In this document: in pieces, positions 60,029 to 64,000 of the stretch
Position numbering within the stretch: position 1 is the first letter of the stretch
Layout: each line of letters begins with the position of its first letter
Source of the DNA: Ochotona curzoniae
Taxonomy: Eukaryota; Chordata; Mammalia; Lagomorpha; Ochotonidae
Direction of reading: 5' to 3'
Length of the DNA stretch: 64,000 nt
Assembly: GCF_017591425.1 (NCBI RefSeq)
Contig: NW_024464918.1
Location: 25,448,001-25,512,000 of the forward strand
Program-made: the position numbers and the translations under genes
The notes under the pieces: generated by a model
Databases searched by the model: none
Seen by the model: only the letters and a program-made list of their open reading frames with translations
What the model was told of the DNA's origin: nothing

Positions 60029-61300
60029 AGAAGGTTACTGTGAATATTAAGTAAAACAGTTAGTGGTTAGAAAAAGTACTTAAATTCGGGAATGGCTTGA
60101 CAGCCCCCGCCCCCCAAACAAAACAAAATCTGAACTACCATGAACCAAACAATCAAAAGCCACTTGCTCTTTTTCTGAGAAACATCCTGGTCTTGCCCAA
60201 AACGTCTGCTGTAAATTTTGACCTTGGAATGCTCTTCCACTCTTCTGACTCCAGTCTCTCACACTACCTGTCCCTGCATTTCCCGCACAATGCCTCGTCT
60301 ATCGAGCATGCGAGATCTCCACCTTCCTGCCCATACTGGTGCGCTGCCGTTCAGCTGCAATGACCCCATCTTCATATGGTAACTCCTACTTACTTCCCAA
60401 GGTGCAGCCCAGAGGGCAAGGCTCATCACCCATCCTCTGGATCCCACTGTGTCCTGCACCTGTGTGTCTTGGTGGCATTATTACATCATATGCAAAAGCG
60501 ACCCAAGTGTAGTCCTATGAGGACACCAAATACTGAATTCTCAGCACAACATCAACACACTCGTAGCACTTGGTAACTGCTTATTCTAACGAATCACGCA
60601 GAGACAAGGGTTTGGGCCAGCCTAGTTCCCTTCATAAAACAAGGTATACATCTCTGATATCTCCGTCCAATCAACGACATGGGTATCCGCACTTAGAACT
60701 CCTACTGGAAGCACAGCCGATGTCACTGGGATCCCTGCAGAGGCATGCTGCCTTCTCCCCTCCACCACGGCACTAAGCAGGTCAGCAGAAAACCACCAAC
60801 TCACTCTGGAATATGGCTCTCTCCCCTGCAGGACAGTAACAAGGATTTTTCAATACTTCAGCTTACCACAACACTCTATATTTAAGTTAACCAATGGAAG
60901 AAATAGCTAAAGACAGAGTCTCACTTTTAGTTTGGGATGGAATCACTATGGAATTTGCTATTGTGCCATGTCAAATTATTAACATTGGAGCCTCACCTGA
61001 CAACTTGCTGGAACTTGTAATTCTTGATAGACTGATCAGCTTTCTTTGAATAGACAACTGAATGACACACGATGGTGCACTTTTCTTCTTTGTCATGGCT
61101 GCTAGGTGGCTCAGGGCAAAATTTACTATCTCAGTTTTTGTTAATCTGTTGTTATTTTTTTCTTCTAATTTTACTCAATGGGGGATGTATTTTTGAAAAG
61201 AGTAGCAAGCCTCATGTTCCTGGATTTCGTTTGGCTAACAACGATGCTTAGAGAATAGTTGTCACCACATATCTGGCATATGTCATCCAACAGTGCTCTA

Positions 61301-61333
61301 GACACACACACACGCACACACACACATACACAT
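61301..61333 (+). repeat. (CA)n microsatellite, interrupted
   Basis: CA units with CG and TA interruptions. Confidence 0.9.
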
Positions 61334-61717
61334 GCAGCTTGTCACCACCTAAGACTTGAAATAACAAACAAATGTCTACACTTGGTAAAGGCTTAAAAGT
61401 CTTAGAAATGCTGCTCTAGGCTTAGGTGGCAACAGAAGCAGACAAGGGTATGTGTGATGGCTGCCTGCATGCATTGCGTGCAGGGTATAAAACATAGTTG
61501 TAAAGCATCATTTAGTAAGAGTATGGAAACTACTCCAGCCCCTAAGGGGAAAACTGCATCTGAATTCCAAGAATTAAAAGGAAAATAAGGCAGGGAAAAC
61601 TAAGAGGAAGTTGAATTTCCAAATCACAAACGTAACAGTAATTTGGAAACACAATCAGTAGATCCCAGGATTGTGCTTGTGCCAGAGATGAATGCTTGCC
61701 TTGAGAACACATGACTG

Positions 61718-62065
61718 GGGCCCAGCACGATAGTGTAATGGTTAAGATCCTCGTCTTGAACACCCAGGATCCCATATGGGTGCTGGTTCTAGTCCCAGAG
61801 CTCCACTTCCCATCCAGCTCCCTGCTTGTGGCCTGGGAAAAGCAGTCGAGGATGGCCCAAAGCCTTGGGACCCTGCACCCGTGTGGGAGACCCAGAAAGA
61901 AGTTCCTGGCTCTTGGCTTTGGATTGGCTCAGCACCGGCACCATTGCGGTCACTTGGGGAGTGAATCACCGGAAAGAAGATCTTCCTTTCTGTCTCTCCT
62001 CTCTGTATATCCGCCTTTCCAATGAAAAAATAATAAAAATAAATCTTAAAAAAAAAAAAGAAAAA
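61718..62065 (+). mobile_element. CSINE, + strand
   Basis: Head 'GGGGCCCAGCACGATAGTG', core 'GGATCCCATATGGGTGCTGG', tail 'GTATATCCGCCTTTCCAATG' and an A-rich end. Target-site duplication GAGAACACATGACTG (61703-61717) and GAAAACACATGACTG (62066-62080), 14 of 15 identical, so relatively recent. Confidence 0.95.
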
Positions 62066-62844
62066 GAAAACACATGACTGCCACCTCTTTAACCTGGAGG
62101 CAAGTGCAGCAATCATAACACTCAAAACGTGGAAGAAATGAAGGATTCTGTGAACTGTGCTACTGACCCCTCCCCTTTCCGTTTTGAGATGATAAGGAGG
62201 TTCTATCAGTGTCATTTCTGAGGATCTATCAGATCTTTGAACCTCACACGAGACTCAAATCCAGGGCTGCAAACCATGGCTGGGAACTAGTCCTTAAGAC
62301 TTGTTGGCTGGGATGGGGGTAGGGGGCGGGTGACTCAAGCTTCATTTCAAATTCTGTTTCTGCTGCACCCCTGGCTCTGGTGCCATGGGGGTAATAACTT
62401 GCCCCGGCATTGGTTTTTGACATCTGTAAGTAATTGATCACAGTGGCTTGTAAGTTTGATAACTCATGTGTGTGAAACCCCTCTAGTCCTGAGGCTGGCA
62501 ACAGCACAGCCTTTTTGCTCCCCCATTCTTCTTTTAGTTTCTCTGCCATTCCTGAAAACTCATTTCCTGCTCTGCTTTCCTTCCCTCATCAACATTGGCC
62601 TGCAGGCTTCTTTTCCCATGCTTTATTGACACACCAAACTCCCCCAACATCTGGACACGGGTGACACCAGAAAAGGGAGGATTAGAGAAAGTAAGGAAAA
62701 TGATAGGGAGACAAGGAGAAACGGACAGAGAGAAAGAGACAGAGAACACAGCCAGGCTGCATTAGTCTCTTTACTGGCATGCCCAAGGTAAACTGCTTGC
62801 CACTGCCTACCACTATACCTGGAAGCAACTGAACATAGCAGTGG

Positions 62845-63050
62845 GGGTGGGGGAGTCCTGAACTTGAACAGCCTGGGTTCAAATCCTAACCCTACCCTCA
62901 TGTAAGTTGAGTAATGTCTCTGCACCTACCTCCTCAATGATAAAATGGAAATTTTCATAGAGCCTCATAGATTATGATGACTGAAGAAAAGGAAGCACAT
63001 GGAATGTTCGGCACACTGATGCTGAATCAGTGAGAGTTAGCAGCAGCTGC
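62845..63050 (+). repeat. MIR fragment
   Basis: 'GAACAGCCTGGGTTCAAATC', 'CTAACCCTACCCTC', 'CTCTGCACCTACCTCCTCAA', 'TGATAAAATGGAAATTTTCA' and 'GAATGTTCGGCACACTGATG' follow the MIR consensus (cctgggttcaaatcc...cctcagtttcctcatctgtaaaatgg...gcctggcac). Confidence 0.75.
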
Positions 63051-64000
63051 ATGATGGTCACCACCATCTCCTCATCCTATGGAAGCTTGAGTGCAAACAG
63101 AGAAGCAAAATGTGTTCTCAGCCATGGGGAACAGCCAGTGGAGGTGCAGACTAATGTGGAATTTTCCAGTGGCTCACTGTGAGCTTGGCAAAAGAATCAG
63201 TTCTTATCCATACCATAAATTCTGGACAAGGGCACCACAAACAGAGCCTTGCACATAGCTCGGGCCCTGGCTGTGGGTTGCCTGGCTGTTTCTGGCAGCC
63301 CTTTAGAAGATGCCACTCTTGGAGGCCGGTGTGGGGGAGCTCTCAGAAGCTAGAAGGTCTGCTGCAATCCCAGAGTCCATCACGGCTTGCACAGAAGAGA
63401 AAGAGCGAGTCCTTTTCAGATCCCCTTTACACTGGTAACCCCAGCTGTAAGATGACTGGGCACCTCACGACACTGTCATTAAAACTAATGGAGGCTAAGC
63501 TTAGCACCTCAGGGTTGGCCCTATGTTCCCTAATGATCTGTAATGGGCACGAAGAATGAAAGCCTTTTCCCAGAAATTCATGCTTTAAATGAATCAACTG
63601 TGTCCCAGGCTAAGTGAGAAGCTGATACTTTCCTTCATTGTAACAAACTCCAAATATTGTGCTCTTGAAGGAGCTAGTTGGAATACTGGAATAAAATTAA
63701 TTATGCAACAAGCATTTGGACTCAAAAAAAGGAGGAAATTTTCTGAAAGCAAAACATAGAAGGAACTACTAGAGGGACACAGTACAGATTTGCATCCTGG
63801 AAGGTCAGGTCACCAAATCATTCACTAGCTTCATGTAGGAAAGAGCTACTGGGGTGGGCATCAGTGGCTTGGGGCTGTCTCTCCTCTGAGGATCACTCCT
63901 TCTTGCCTTCACAGTCCATGTGATTCGCCAGTCCCTTGCTCTCTCACCCAGTCAAGGATGAACAGGTAAGCAAGGCCAACACAAAAGAGCATCAACTCCT
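63051..64000. other. Intronic DNA, nothing identified
   Basis: End of window. The open frame 63179-63559 has no splice context or domain. The part around 63480-63720 is AT-rich with few CpG and may be a weakly constrained element, but I cannot show it. Confidence 0.35.

Larger units (their letters stand above)
28918..64000 (-). other. ARHGAP26: ARHGAP26 upstream intron, running off the window
   Basis: Everything from the linker-exon acceptor to the right edge. I searched by eye on the minus strand for the expected preceding coding segment (ending in ...VKPTRPNSL) and did not find it, so the whole stretch is treated as one intron of at least 35 kb. The content is mainly decayed L1, CSINE, MIR and microsatellites, listed separately. 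The stretches 28918-32270, 33020-35020, 35800-37300, 37630-38950, 39970-42570, 46500-48000, 49270-50100, 50690-54200, 54350-55580, 57260-59080, 60050-61700 and 62090-62840 hold nothing I can name with confidence beyond short simple repeats. Confidence 0.8.

Noticed and set aside
28918..64000. The preceding ARHGAP26 exon (expected to end ...VVKPTRPNSL)
   Set aside because: Looked for on the minus strand by eye and not found; it probably lies beyond the right edge, though a missed short exon cannot be excluded.

Overview
This is mammalian nuclear DNA, most likely from a lagomorph and probably a pika (Ochotona). The evidence is about twenty copies of the lagomorph tRNA-derived C-repeat (CSINE) at several ages. 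The young copies carry the 'GTATATCYGCCTTTCCAATAAAAATAAAT' type of tail (quoted in parts below) that I associate with Ochotona rather than rabbit. Species assignment is inference; the lagomorph call is firm. There are no bacterial-style genes, CRISPR arrays or operons.

The only protein-coding gene I can support is the 3' end of ARHGAP26 (GRAF1, a BAR-PH-RhoGAP-SH3 protein), on the minus strand. Three exons are visible and their reading phases join exactly: 28642-28917 (Ser/Pro-rich linker plus an optional 55-residue hydrophobic segment), 23908-23999 (first half of the SH3 domain) and 16316-16404 (second half of the SH3 domain and the stop codon). A 3' UTR of about 5.6-6 kb follows, ending at one of two polyadenylation signals (10695-10700 or 10361-10366). 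An internal in-phase donor at 28806/28807 explains how a form lacking exactly 55 codons can be made.

Layout: 1-10.36 kb is intergenic DNA downstream of the gene, with CSINEs on both strands and a 55-bp-period duplication just past the gene end. 10.36-16.3 kb is the 3' UTR, which contains one antisense CSINE. 16.4-23.9 kb and 24.0-28.6 kb are introns. 28.9-64.0 kb is a single upstream intron that runs off the window; I could not find the preceding exon in it. That intron is a graveyard of old L1 pieces (for example 35.0-35.8 and 39.25-39.96 kb), many CSINEs, MIR fragments and microsatellites. The second intron holds another clear old L1 (21.4-22.1 kb). The most complex structure is at 42.6-46.5 kb: a lagomorph L1 with 5' UTR, ORF1 remnant and 3' end but almost no ORF2, invaded by two CSINEs and by an oppositely oriented L1 fragment.

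I see no convincing new protein system. The observations most worth a second look are the alternative donor and its hydrophobic insert, the L1 composite, a GC-rich island of unknown identity (48.0-48.7 kb), a long A/U hairpin in the 3' UTR, an antisense TATA/CRE-like promoter candidate at 17.35-17.5 kb, and a few putative conserved noncoding elements.
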